From: Ruminococcus sp. OA3
GTDB lineage: Bacteria > Bacillota > Clostridia > Lachnospirales > Lachnospiraceae
Reading direction: 5' to 3'
Assembly: GCF_022440845.1 (NCBI RefSeq)
Contig: NZ_JAKNTO010000001.1
Span: forward strand, 186,001 to 250,000
Length of the DNA: 64,000 bases
Made by a program: the position numbers and the translations under genes
Shown here: piece by piece, positions 17,354 through 25,419 of the stretch
How the letters are laid out: the number at the start of each line of letters is the position of its first letter
How positions within the stretch are numbered: the first letter of the stretch is position 1
The notes under the pieces: generated by a model
The model's input: only the letters and a program-made list of their open reading frames with translations
Told to the model about the DNA's origin: nothing
Database searches by the model: none

Positions 17354-18226
17354 CTATTTTGGTGTAACCGAAAACCAAATCTCAAATGTGAAGTCCTCAG
17401 AATGCACTTCAGCACTTGGATACACCTCGATACACATGCCTCCTGACGGCTGATAATTACTGGTCGGAAAGAATTCCGTATAAAGCTGTTTATAGAGCTC
17501 CTGAAATGCTTCCGGCATCCTGCCTTGTCCTTTAAACACAACCCATGTGTTTGCCGGAATCTTCTCTATAGTCAGTCCTTCTGCCACTTCACTCTCCTCG
17601 CAGGCAGTGCCGATTGCATAGTCGAAATCTCCCTCATGCGGATTATCGAAACAGATTCCAACAATTGCGTCTCCAAAAACGCCGTCCGGTTTTACGTACC
17701 GGCAGAGCTTGTCAATTGTTCCGTCCGTGTTGCACCCTTCCCATGCCTCGTGGATACTCTGCTGTGTGATCTCACTCCCTCCGCTAAACCTTTTTCTTTT
17801 CGCCACCACTGAAAACGCATCTCTTTTCTCAATCCTGTAGTCCATCTTTGTTCCTCCTTCTAATATAAGTTTTATAGAAAGACGGGAGAAAGACTTCAGT
17901 TCTGCTTTCCTTGAACGAGCCTGGGTGGGTTTGATACCGTGGAACTTCACAAAAGCACGGCTGAAGCTTTCCGGGCTGTCATACCCATACTTCAGTGCCA
18001 CATCAATCACACGGCCGTCTGTCGATGCCAGTTCACTGCCTGCCTGTGTCAGCCTCCTGCAGCGAATGTATTCTCCAAGCGTAAATCCACAGAGAATCGA
18101 AAACACCCGCTGAAAATGAAAATTTGACGAATACGCCTGCACGGCTATTTCCGCAAAATCGAGATCTTCTGTCAAGTGCTCTTCAATGTAATCGATCGCC
18201 TTTTGAAGCCCTGAAATCCATTCCAT
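17354..18226 (-). CDS. AraC-family regulator with GyrI-like effector domain
   Basis: A 290-residue regulator. Residues 1-110 form the double helix-turn-helix of AraC proteins (LTEDLDFAEIAVQAYSSNFHFQRVF in shape, then VALKYGYDSPESFSRAFVKFHG). Residues 125-290 form a GyrI-like (SOUL/BacF) domain that binds small hydrophobic or cationic effectors, as in Rob and BmrR. Such fusions control multidrug or stress genes. The target is not clear: the genes next to it do not include a pump. The start has a GGAGG sequence upstream (GAGGAGGAGAAACAG). Confidence 0.85.
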   Translation of the reverse strand: MEWISGLQKAIDYIEEHLTEDLDFAEIAVQAYSSNFHFQRVFSILCGFTLGEYIRCRRLTQAGSELASTDGRVIDVALKYGYDSPESFSRAFVKFHGIKPTQARSRKAELKSFSRLSIKLILEGGTKMDYRIEKRDAFSVVAKRKRFSGGSEITQQSIHEAWEGCNTDGTIDKLCRYVKPDGVFGDAIVGICFDNPHEGDFDYAIGTACEESEVAEGLTIEKIPANTWVVFKGQGRMPEAFQELYKQLYTEFFPTSNYQPSGGMCIEVYPSAEVHSEDFTFEIWFSVTPK

Positions 18227-18330
18227 CTGTTTCTCCTCCTCTTTCCTGATTTCAGTATATCGGAGTTTCGTGTCTGTTTCCTGACTTTCCGTGCGGATAC
18301 CTGTCTGTGTTAAAAATGCGTTCTTTGCTG

Positions 18331-18675
18331 CTATTTCATGACATATTTCTTTTCAATCTGATGATAGCACCATATGAGCCACGCGCTTCCCATCAAACAT
18401 GCAAATATCAAAATAACAACTGCCAGCATTACTGACCAATAAAAAATCGGTCCACAAATCCAGTATGGAACAGAGTAGATTTTCCACATTCGTGCATTTG
18501 CCTTATTATATTCCGGAATATCTCGCACTTTCCCGGCCGGAACTGTTGAGCCCGTCCAGAACCACATCGGTTCTTCGCGGCTGCCCGCAAAAATCCCGAT
18601 CCCCAGAAAGAGTGCCGCACACCCCCAGGTCGAGATCAACCATATTGCAAATCCCATGAAGCCACGACCTTTCAT
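18331..18675 (-). CDS. Small three-helix membrane protein
   Basis: A 114-residue protein with three hydrophobic segments (about 7-28, 68-86 and 84-105). The central motif FWTGSTVPAGKVRDIPEYNKANA resembles an uncharacterised family of small Firmicutes membrane proteins with the pattern F-W-(S/A)-G-...-D-(I/V)-xx-YN-xA. Its ATG directly follows the TAA of the tfoX-like gene, so the two are translationally coupled. The function is unknown. Confidence 0.65.
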   Translation of the reverse strand: MKGRGFMGFAIWLISTWGCAALFLGIGIFAGSREEPMWFWTGSTVPAGKVRDIPEYNKANARMWKIYSVPYWICGPIFYWSVMLAVVILIFACLMGSAWLIWCYHQIEKKYVMK

Positions 18676-18933
18676 TTATCCCTTGAACCTGTTGTAAAAT
18701 TCCTTCAACTCCCTTTTCTTCTCATCCGACAACTGTGTTTTCTTTATCCCCTGTATGGCCCCTTCGAGCCCATACAGTCTATGGATGCATGCGGAGTCAT
18801 CGATTGCCTTAATCCGCAGCCACGCCTGCTGGCTTCCAAGTGCTTTCAGTTCCTCAAAGGTGGTGATTCCGGCCTGATTCAATTGTTCTTCTACTACCTT
18901 TCCTATGTTTGGCAGTTTTGATAATTCACCCAT
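18676..18933 (-). CDS. TfoX C-terminal domain protein
   Basis: An 85-residue protein made only of the TfoX/Sxy C-terminal domain: LSKLPNIGKVVEEQLNQAGI (helix-hairpin-helix-like, residues 4-23), then ELKALGSQQAWLRIKAID and the C-terminal GLEGAIQGI segment. Full-length TfoX/Sxy promotes competence in Proteobacteria; short forms in Firmicutes have no known role. GGAGGG lies 6 bases before the ATG. It is the first gene of a two-gene unit with the small membrane protein. Confidence 0.8.
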   Translation of the reverse strand: MGELSKLPNIGKVVEEQLNQAGITTFEELKALGSQQAWLRIKAIDDSACIHRLYGLEGAIQGIKKTQLSDEKKRELKEFYNRFKG

Positions 18934-19268
18934 AATAGCCCTCCCATGTAACGTTATCAGATGCCGTAATGGTGTCTTGTTACTATTATGTAAACTTATT
19001 TGGATATTTAATTAGTGACATTGTGTGTTCTCAATCTGGGAATAGACTTGTTCAAAATTCTGTAACATATACAATTAACACCCTGACTTTTTCATCTAAA
19101 GGAGAAGATGTCTGGATTTGTGTATTGATGCTTCGCTGTATTTCTTTTCATGAAAAGACGTTTATACTCCAAAGTAACATGTATACTCCTGTATTAATTA
19201 ACTGCCTTATGATAAATGAAATCTCTTGAATTCCGTGCTCACTTCAAAGCGTCCGATTATCCCCCTCA
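18934..19268. other. AT-rich stretch without a recognisable gene
   Basis: The 335 bases between the tfoX-like gene and array 1 hold an 86-codon plus-strand reading frame (18969-19229) without a ribosome binding site or recognisable product. Nothing else is seen apart from the anti-repeat that begins at 19269. Confidence 0.4.
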
Positions 19269-19283
19269 TTCTCACGAAAGCAG
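19269..19283 (-). repeat. Inverted anti-repeat beyond the last repeat of array 1
   Basis: The minus strand reads CTGCTTTCGTGAGAA, which pairs with TTCTCACGAAGGCAG of the terminal repeat (19332-19346) over 15 consecutive positions with one G-U. It lies one spacer length beyond that repeat. Confidence 0.6.
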
Positions 19284-19320
19284 GCAATGCCGCATAAATA
19301 CCAACACAGGTCATCATAAA

Positions 19321-20087
19321 ATTTCAATCCTCTGCCTTCGTGAGAAGGAAGACTGCCGATGGAAGACAGCTCCCGCATAATTTTATAATTTCAATCCACT
19401 TCCTTCGTGAGAAGGAAGACCAGGAGCATCATGCCCGTTGCGGATATCAGGATATTTCAATCCACTTCCTTCGTGAGAAGGAAGACGGTTATGATGTATC
19501 ATTACCCTCTGATTTTTGTATTTCAATCCACTTCCTTCGTGAGAAGGAAGACTAGGTTCTAATACTTCACGTATTAGTAATCTTGAATTTCAATCCACTT
19601 CCTTCGTGAGAAGGAAGACCTGAAAAGCCTGAAATGATGGTCGAACCATTTACATTTCAATCCACTTCCTTCGTGAGAAGGAAGACCTGGATACATCGGA
19701 TAAAGAGATGCTCCATGAGATTTCAATCCACTTCCTTCGTGAGAAGGAAGACCCATTTCCCACAACGTGAGTGTACATTTATCCATATTTTCAATCCACT
19801 TCCTTCGTGAGAAGGAAGACGCGTCCGGAGCGTTTTCCTGCGGAGGCTCTTCCGATTTCAATCCACTTCCTTCGTGAGAAGGAAGACTAGAAATACCACC
19901 ATTCAACATATCAGCTTTAAATTTCAATCCACTTCCTTCGTGAGAAGGAAGACTTCCGGTTGCTCCAAAGAATGTGAAGCTTGTCCGATTTCAATCCACT
20001 TCCTTCGTGAGAAGGAAGACTTTCGAGGATATTAGTTTTGATGAGTTTTATCAGATTTCAATCCACTTCCTGCGTGAGAAGGAAGAC
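19321..20087 (-). CRISPR. CRISPR array 1: 12 repeats of 33 nt, 11 spacers
   Basis: Repeats start at 19321, 19388, 19454, 19520, 19587, 19654, 19720, 19787, 19855, 19921, 19988 and 20055; spacers are 33-35 nt. In the minus-strand sense the repeat starts GTCTTCCTTCTCACGAAGG and ends GTGGATTGAAAT, the 3' handle of type I-C repeats. The arms CTTCCTTC / GAAGGAAG form an 8-bp hairpin. The leftmost repeat is degenerate and the leader is on the right (20088-20258), so transcription runs leftward. The leader-proximal repeat (20055-20087) has one change in the loop region. No cas genes flank it; the shared leader features tie it to the I-C genes 7 kb away. Confidence 0.95.
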
Positions 20088-20257
20088 AGCAATTATGCAC
20101 AAATATCATATCACATTTCCCTTACATAATGTGATATTTGTCTGTTTTTTCGTCATTCTTTTCTTAAATCAATAAATGGAACACGTTTCCGGCGAAAAAA
20201 TCACCGTTTTTAAGGTGCGAATCTCCCCGGTTTTTTATGTGTACTTCAAATTCGCAC
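20088..20257 (-). promoter_or_regulatory. Leader of array 1 with conserved inverted repeat
   Basis: Next to the first repeat the minus strand reads TTTGTGCATAATTGCT. At 20215-20221 and 20251-20257 lie GTGCGAA and TTCGCAC, 29 bases apart and 127 bases from the repeat. The same two elements occur in the leaders of arrays 2 and 3. A private 9-bp inverted repeat (20108-20116 and 20129-20137) is found only here. Confidence 0.75.
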
Positions 20258-20432
20258 TTCTAATACTTTATCTTTATCTCTATAGTTTCAGGGTTTACCA
20301 ACCCAGCTGGCACATAAGTTTCAATCTCATCGGACACCCAATCCATTTAGAAAACCATTCCATTCACGACACAGATCCTAGAAATCCGCATTTCTGCCAC
20401 TCACGAATACACAATACACCATCCGCATTCCC

Positions 20433-20702
20433 CTATCTGCTTTCAGATTCCTGGGCCCACTGTCTGCACTGCTCCAGTTTTTGAGCAGGGTCAAAACCCT
20501 GCGCTGCTCCCATTGAGGAAAGCATCTTACATGGAAAATCTGGACATACTCCACAGTGGTCCAGCGTTTTTTCTTCACAGCAGAATTTCACCTGACACTC
20601 CCCGCCCCAAAATGGCTTTTCCATCGTAATACAACCAGTACAATGCACCTGCTCCTTACGTTCGCAGGAATTACACCTGACTCCGCATCTCGATTCAAAC
20701 AT
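20433..20702 (-). CDS. DUF3795 cysteine-rich protein
   Basis: An 89-residue protein with many cysteines: RCGVRCNSCERKEQVHCTGC (residues 4-23), then CQVKFCCEEKTLDHCGVCPDFPC. The pattern fits DUF3795, a family thought to bind zinc or an Fe-S cluster; the role is unknown. The ATG at 20702 follows GAGAGG; an upstream in-frame ATG at 20741 lacks a good ribosome binding site. It lies 64 bases after nth on the same strand and may be cotranscribed with it. Confidence 0.75.
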   Translation of the reverse strand: MFESRCGVRCNSCERKEQVHCTGCITMEKPFWGGECQVKFCCEEKTLDHCGVCPDFPCKMLSSMGAAQGFDPAQKLEQCRQWAQESESR

Positions 20703-20765
20703 CTTGTTCCGCCTCTCTTCATCTTCTGTGTCTGTTTTCACTGTATACCTTTAAGCTGCTTTTTA

Positions 20766-21410
20766 TTACCCCTGTTCCACCCCGTTCTTCTTACAGATCT
20801 CAGACAGACAGCACCTTTCACAGTGAGGTTTCGTCCTTGCCGTACAAATGTCTCTTCCATGGAAAACCAAACGGTGACAAAAGTCACTGCCCTCCTCAGG
20901 CGGAATGATCTTCCAAAGTTCCATCTCAACTTTTTTTGGATCTTTTATTCCATCAACAAGACCGATCCTGTTAACCAGGCGAATACAATGCGTATCTGTC
21001 ACTATCGCAGGTTCTCCGAAAACATCACCCATGATCAGATTTGCACTTTTGCGTCCCACTCCCGGAAGTTTCAATAAAGTTTTAAAATCTTTTGGTATCT
21101 TTCCTCCATACTCATCTTTCAGTATTTTCATGCACGCGCTGATATCACGTGCTTTGCTTTTTCCAAGTCCGCACGGACGGACAATTCGCTCAATATCCTC
21201 CACATCTGCGTCTGCCAGTGCGTCTACATCCGGATATTTCGCATACAGGTCCTCAACAACTACATTGACTCTTGCATCTGTACACTGCGCTGCCAGCCGT
21301 ACGCTGACCAGGAGTTTCCACGCCTGATCATAATCCAGTGTACATCCGGCGTCCGGATATTCCTTTTTCAGACGTGCTACCACTTCTATTGCCAGGTTCT
21401 CTTTTGTCAT
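20766..21410 (-). CDS. nth: Endonuclease III (DNA glycosylase/AP lyase)
   Basis: A 214-residue protein of normal length. The helix-hairpin-helix LPGVGRKSANLI holds the catalytic Lys and the Asp of VTDTHC follows 18 residues later. The 4Fe-4S cluster motif C-x6-C-x2-C-x5-C is complete at the C-terminus. The enzyme removes oxidised pyrimidines and nicks the abasic site. A good ribosome binding site (AGGAGG) precedes the ATG. Confidence 0.95.
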   Translation of the reverse strand: MTKENLAIEVVARLKKEYPDAGCTLDYDQAWKLLVSVRLAAQCTDARVNVVVEDLYAKYPDVDALADADVEDIERIVRPCGLGKSKARDISACMKILKDEYGGKIPKDFKTLLKLPGVGRKSANLIMGDVFGEPAIVTDTHCIRLVNRIGLVDGIKDPKKVEMELWKIIPPEEGSDFCHRLVFHGRDICTARTKPHCERCCLSEICKKNGVEQG

Positions 21411-21444
21411 ATGTACCTCCTATCGTATCGACGAATAGAAAAAT

Positions 21445-21515
21445 AAAAGCCGATTACTGGAACGCGCCAGTTCACCATCTGATGAACAGATTCTCCGCCC
21501 AATTATCGGCTTTTT
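21445..21515. terminator. Branched hairpin between the helical-bundle gene and nth
   Basis: The arms AAAAGCCGAT and ATCGGCTTTTT close a 50-base region that contains two more small hairpins (ACTGG/CCAGT and TTCA/TGAA). T runs on both sides allow termination in either direction. It lies after the stop at 21584 and 35 bases before nth. Confidence 0.55.
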
Positions 21516-21583
21516 CTATGTCCCATGCAACTATCTTATCACAACAAATGCAAGTAGACAACATAGCTCTTATTTTCCAGATC

Positions 21584-22015
21584 CTATAAGAATGCTTTCA
21601 GCTCTCCCATGAAATCTTCTTCCATCCGCACCAGATTTTTGGCAACCATCTGACTGTCCTCTGATGCCTCTTTGTTCTGAGTCATGGCCTCACTGATAGA
21701 CTGAATCCCCATATTGCAACCATTCATCATGATCTTTGCAATCTGATTGTTGTCATCCTTTACCAGCATTTTTATCTCTGTGGTGGCCCATGCAAAAGTT
21801 GATGCCATTGCCCCCGGCTCCTGTTCCTGCTCTCCGTACTGGCCCAGAAGTTTAGCGGACTCTCCCTCTATTTTTTCATGCTCGGTTTTATAATTATCAA
21901 TAACCCTTCCCAGAGTTTCATCCTCTACGTATGCACTGATCTGATCCATACTGTCGATAGCCATTTTGCAGCCTCGGTTGCATTCCTTCAGAAGTCTCTT
22001 TGTTTGTTCCTCCAT
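21584..22015 (-). CDS. Predicted four-helix-bundle protein
   Basis: A 143-residue soluble helical protein (MEEQTKRLLKECNRGCKMAID at its start) with spacing of Glu, His and Met residues that recalls ferritin-like or DUF2383-type bundles, although no complete di-iron motif is certain. The ATG at 22015 has GAAGG upstream; an in-frame start at 22075 lies in a less suitable context. The function is unknown. Confidence 0.6.
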   Translation of the reverse strand: MEEQTKRLLKECNRGCKMAIDSMDQISAYVEDETLGRVIDNYKTEHEKIEGESAKLLGQYGEQEQEPGAMASTFAWATTEIKMLVKDDNNQIAKIMMNGCNMGIQSISEAMTQNKEASEDSQMVAKNLVRMEEDFMGELKAFL

Positions 22016-22093
22016 ATTCTGTGCCTTCTTTCTGATTTTTGATTTATTATGTGCATTGGTCTTAAAAATATGCACATAATTAAATCCACAGTG

Positions 22094-22480
22094 TCAAAGC
22101 AACCGCCTCAGCCTCTCTATTAACGCAATATCCGCCGGAAGCCAATCCACACTGTTCAGCGCCTCTTTACCCAGCCATTTTGCAGCTTTATGCTCACAGA
22201 GTTTCAGTGTTCCCTGTATAACGTTACATAAATAGCACTTCATGCTCAGATGAAACTCCGGATAATCATATTCAACTGTATCAACCAGCTCCTCTACTTC
22301 AATTACCGTATCAAGTTCCTCTTTAATCTCGCGCTCTAATGCCTCTTGGGGAGTCTCACCCTCTTCAATTTTTCCGCCTGGAAATTCCCACCCGTCTTTA
22401 AACTTTCCATAACCTCTCTGCGTAGCAAATATTTTACCGTTTTTTATAATGATGGCTGCCACAACATTAATTGTTTTCAT
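22094..22480 (-). CDS. NUDIX hydrolase, MutT-like
   Basis: A 128-residue protein with the NUDIX box GGKIEEGETPQEALEREIKEEL (GX5EX7REUXEEXGU class, about residues 34-55; shown here in two parts is unnecessary). The start MKTINVVAAIIIKNGKIFA and the aromatic FPGGK are typical of (d)NTP pyrophosphohydrolases that clean the nucleotide pool or serve 8-oxo-dGTP. Its ATG lies 2 bases before the stop of the upstream YjbR gene, so the two are translationally coupled. Confidence 0.85.
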   Translation of the reverse strand: MKTINVVAAIIIKNGKIFATQRGYGKFKDGWEFPGGKIEEGETPQEALEREIKEELDTVIEVEELVDTVEYDYPEFHLSMKCYLCNVIQGTLKLCEHKAAKWLGKEALNSVDWLPADIALIERLRRLL

Positions 22481-22481
22481 A

Positions 22482-22820
22482 CTATTTTCTTCTCCTGCTA
22501 CAAAGCTCATAACTCTCAGCTATCATCCGTTTTACATCTTTCTCCGGTACTGTGCCATCCAGAATAATCGAATTCCAATGCTCTTTATTCATATGATATG
22601 CCGGTACGACAGAAGGAAAAGCATCCCGCCAGAAATCCCTCCACTGCGGATCACATTTCGCATTAACCCATATACAATCATTGCGTTCATATATCCAGGC
22701 AAAAATCCTGCCCGTTTTACGAATCCTCATGCAAGTCCAGGTATGGTCCTTAAACGGATAATCCTCATAAACTCCATTAAATGTCATACAATATCTGATG
22801 ACTTCCTGTCTTAATAACAT
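22482..22820 (-). CDS. MmcQ/YjbR-family protein
   Basis: A 112-residue protein of the MmcQ/YjbR fold (CyaY-like): RIRKTGRIFAWIYE in the first half and AYHMNKEHWNSIILDGTVP, the conserved His-Trp-Asn segment, in the second. Family members may bind DNA; the physiological role is not known. A GTG at 22829 in the same frame is an alternative start. It is coupled to the NUDIX gene. Confidence 0.8.
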   Translation of the reverse strand: MLLRQEVIRYCMTFNGVYEDYPFKDHTWTCMRIRKTGRIFAWIYERNDCIWVNAKCDPQWRDFWRDAFPSVVPAYHMNKEHWNSIILDGTVPEKDVKRMIAESYELCSRRRK

Positions 22821-22880
22821 TCTTTTCACCCATTTGCCTGCGTCTTAAAAAGCAAACTATCTCTTTCATATATGGCTCTG

Positions 22881-23789
22881 TTATTCTAAGTATTCATTGA
22901 ATACATCCGTGTCCAGCGTTTTGACTTCAAAAACCTTTTTTACACTTACACCAAAATTATATTCTATCATCAATTCCGCAAGTTTTTTTCCATCAATCAA
23001 TACAATATGCTGCTGACCGGCATATTCCTTAGCCGGAGCCGAAAACTTTGTTGTCGTGACAAATAAACCTTTCCCACCTTTACCGGCAAGCGCCCCGGCA
23101 AAAGTGTGGAGCTCAGGTCTTCCCACAGTCCTACTTAGATCCCACTGCTTTGCCTGAATGTAAATCAGATCAAACCCAAGTTTATCCTCTATGATGATAC
23201 CGTCAATTCCTTCATCGCCGGTTGCCGGCGTCAGCTGCCCTGCATTTTCAAATGCACCATATCCCATCTTTAGGAGCAGATCAAGAACCATTTTTTCAAA
23301 CATTACCGGAGAGAGCTTCATGACCTCATTCAGTACTTCATCAGCCAGGTTTTCCCTGATTTTTTGAAATGCTCCTTCGAAAATATCATCCGGTGTTTCC
23401 ACTTCTGCAATTTCTTCCGGTGCTTCTGCCTGAGGTGAGGCTCCACGCCAGAATTCCCGGAAACTTTCATATCTCAAAAGATATGCATTGTCAATTACCT
23501 CAGGATTTTCCTGCAATACCCGTTTTCCTTCTTCTGTAATAACGAACACTGCGCGTCCTGGACTGCTGATCAAACCGGCCTTCTTTAGATATGTACCTGC
23601 CCAACTGATCCGGTTAGCAAACACCTTCTGCCTGCCGCTTGGCAGCAACGCTGCCATGTCTTCTTCTGTAAGTTTCAAAAGTTCTGCAACATATTTTTTA
23701 ATTTCTTTCAGTTCATGACATTCCCCATCTTTTAAAACCTCCAGAAAAGGTTTATGCATTTCAAAATATCCCGGTATGTTATTTGGCAT
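22881..23789 (-). CDS. mrr: Mrr-like type IV restriction endonuclease
   Basis: A 302-residue protein with an N-terminal winged-helix Mrr_N domain (about residues 5-95: LEVLKDGECHELKEIKKYV) and a C-terminal PD-(D/E)xK nuclease domain (about residues 155-280). The active site is visible as GDEGIDGIIIED followed by YIQAKQW (D...QxK). Mrr enzymes cut DNA with methylated bases and need no partner methylase. The N-terminal Mrr_N part recognises DNA. It lies 4 kb from array 2, which gives the area a defence flavour. It is monocistronic, divergent from the MATE gene. Confidence 0.9.
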   Translation of the reverse strand: MPNNIPGYFEMHKPFLEVLKDGECHELKEIKKYVAELLKLTEEDMAALLPSGRQKVFANRISWAGTYLKKAGLISSPGRAVFVITEEGKRVLQENPEVIDNAYLLRYESFREFWRGASPQAEAPEEIAEVETPDDIFEGAFQKIRENLADEVLNEVMKLSPVMFEKMVLDLLLKMGYGAFENAGQLTPATGDEGIDGIIIEDKLGFDLIYIQAKQWDLSRTVGRPELHTFAGALAGKGGKGLFVTTTKFSAPAKEYAGQQHIVLIDGKKLAELMIEYNFGVSVKKVFEVKTLDTDVFNEYLE

Positions 23790-23894
23790 ACTGTCCGCCC
23801 TCCTTGAATTTTGATGCGACTAAATTTCTCTTTTGCTACTCCCTTATAAGACATTATAACGCAGACCAGTCATTTTCTCTATAAGAAAAAGGAG

Positions 23895-23923
23895 TTGACA
23901 TTTTAAAAATGCATTGATAAAAT
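23895..23923 (+). promoter_or_regulatory. Strong sigma-A promoter of the MATE gene
   Basis: TTGACA (23895-23900) and TAAAAT (23918-23923) have a 17-base spacer. Transcription should start near 23930. Confidence 0.8.
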
Positions 23924-23940
23924 AATGGTATCGAGTAGCA

Positions 23941-23980
23941 AAAAGTGCGTAAATCCAGATGGATTCACGCACTTTTTTTG
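23941..23980 (+). terminator. Promoter-proximal terminator (attenuator) before the MATE gene
   Basis: AAAGTGCGTAAATCC and GGATTCACGCACTTT form a near-perfect stem with an AGAT loop, followed by a T7 run. It begins only about 12 bases after the predicted transcription start and ends 24 bases before the coding region, so it should stop most transcripts unless antagonised. Confidence 0.8.
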
Positions 23981-24003
23981 TTTTTATAACAAGGAGGTCA
24001 ATC

Positions 24004-25389
24004 ATGAATCAAGAAGTCACACAAAACAAAATGGGTACACTGCCTGTCGGTAAACTGATGTTGAATATGGGCATACCCATGATTTTATCAATGGTATTGC
24101 AGGCAGTCTATAATATTGTAGACAGCTATTTTGTATCCAACATGGCTGACACTGCCGCTGTATCCGGCATGGGTGAAGCAGCGGTCACCGCATTGACACT
24201 GGCATTTCCGATTCAAATGCTGATGGTTGCCATCGGTATAGGGACTGGTGTCGGGACAAATGCACTGCTCGCGCGGACACTTGGGCAGGGAAATCGCGAG
24301 AAAGCAGGCACGATTGCAGGAAACGCCATGACTTTGGCGGGCATTATTTATGCAATATTTTTAATTTTTGGTATTTTCGGCACGGATGCATTTATTGCAA
24401 CACAAACAACGGATCCGCTTGTCAGGGAAATGGCAGACCAGTATCTGGGGATATGCTGCATCATTTCCTTCGGTATTGTATTTTTCTCTATCTTTGAAAA
24501 GGTTTTGCAAGCTACTGGTAAATCTCTGTTCTCCACCATTGCCCAGGTTGCAGGCGCGGTAACAAACATTATCCTGGATCCAATCATGATCTATGGTCTG
24601 TTCGGCTGTCCCGCTTTTGGTATCAGTGGCGCGGCTTACGCAACTGTTATTGGACAGATTGTTTCCCTTATTCTTGCCGCAGGTTTTCACTTTAAATTAA
24701 ACAGGGAAATTCCATTTCACTTCAAAAACCTAAAGTTGCGCAGAAGAATCGTTGGAGAAATCTATGCCATCGGAATTCCTGCCATTATTGCCCAGGGTGT
24801 CATGTCTATTATGAATTATGGGATAAATATTATTTTCGGAAGGATCGGAAGTTCCTATGTAACCGCATACGGCATCTTTTATAAAATACAGCAGTTTGTA
24901 CTATTCGCCGCCTTCGGTCTCCGCGATGCGATTACTCCAATCGTCTCCTTTAATTATGGGATGAAAGACCGCAGACGCGTAAAAGACGGAATGAAGTTTG
25001 GAATGCTGTATACATTCGTGATTATGATCGTATGCCTGATTGCCCTTGAAACTTTTGCTGCACCGCTGGCCGGACTTTTCTCACTGTCCGCCCAGACAAA
25101 AGATCTGTGCATTACCGCCATGCGCGTCGTTTCTGTCAGTTTTGTTTTTGCTGGTGCAAATATCGCATTTCAGGGAATTTTTCAGGCTCTTGGATGCGGT
25201 ATTGAATCGCTGGTTCTTTCTCTGCTCAGGCAGCTGATATTTGTACTTCCGGTCGCATGGGCTTTTACCGTTTGGGCTCCTGATATCGTATGGATAACAT
25301 TTATCATCGCCGAAGCATTGACTGCAGGCATTGCCTGCTTCTTTATGAAAAAAATATATATAAGAAAAATCAAGACATCCGGTGTATAA
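24004..25389 (+). CDS. MATE-family efflux transporter
   Basis: A 461-residue protein with 12 predicted helices in two similar halves. Family features include GKLMLNMGIPMILSMVLQAVYNIVDSYFV in shape at the start and FGLRDAITPIVSFNYG in the second half. MATE proteins export cationic drugs or metabolites using sodium or protons. AAGGAGG at 23990-23996 sets the start at 24004; an ATG 15 codons upstream lies in the attenuator. It is followed by the cytidylate-kinase-like gene 30 bases downstream and probably cotranscribed. Confidence 0.9.
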   Translation: MNQEVTQNKMGTLPVGKLMLNMGIPMILSMVLQAVYNIVDSYFVSNMADTAAVSGMGEAAVTALTLAFPIQMLMVAIGIGTGVGTNALLARTLGQGNREKAGTIAGNAMTLAGIIYAIFLIFGIFGTDAFIATQTTDPLVREMADQYLGICCIISFGIVFFSIFEKVLQATGKSLFSTIAQVAGAVTNIILDPIMIYGLFGCPAFGISGAAYATVIGQIVSLILAAGFHFKLNREIPFHFKNLKLRRRIVGEIYAIGIPAIIAQGVMSIMNYGINIIFGRIGSSYVTAYGIFYKIQQFVLFAAFGLRDAITPIVSFNYGMKDRRRVKDGMKFGMLYTFVIMIVCLIALETFAAPLAGLFSLSAQTKDLCITAMRVVSVSFVFAGANIAFQGIFQALGCGIESLVLSLLRQLIFVLPVAWAFTVWAPDIVWITFIIAEALTAGIACFFMKKIYIRKIKTSGV

Positions 25390-25419
25390 TGAAAACAAAA
25401 TAGCAAGGAGGAAAATAAT

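Noticed and set aside
18969-19229. An 86-codon plus-strand frame in the gap before array 1
   Set aside because: No ribosome binding site, AT-rich, no recognisable product.
19269-19353. The anti-repeat as a true tracrRNA of a type II or V system
   Set aside because: No Cas9 or Cas12 gene is in the window, and the repeats and leader are of type I-C. A cis-acting hairpin is simpler.
19340-19927. Open reading frames with repeated ISIHFLREKED and LPSHEGSGLK blocks
   Set aside because: They are translations of array 1 repeats in both directions, not proteins.
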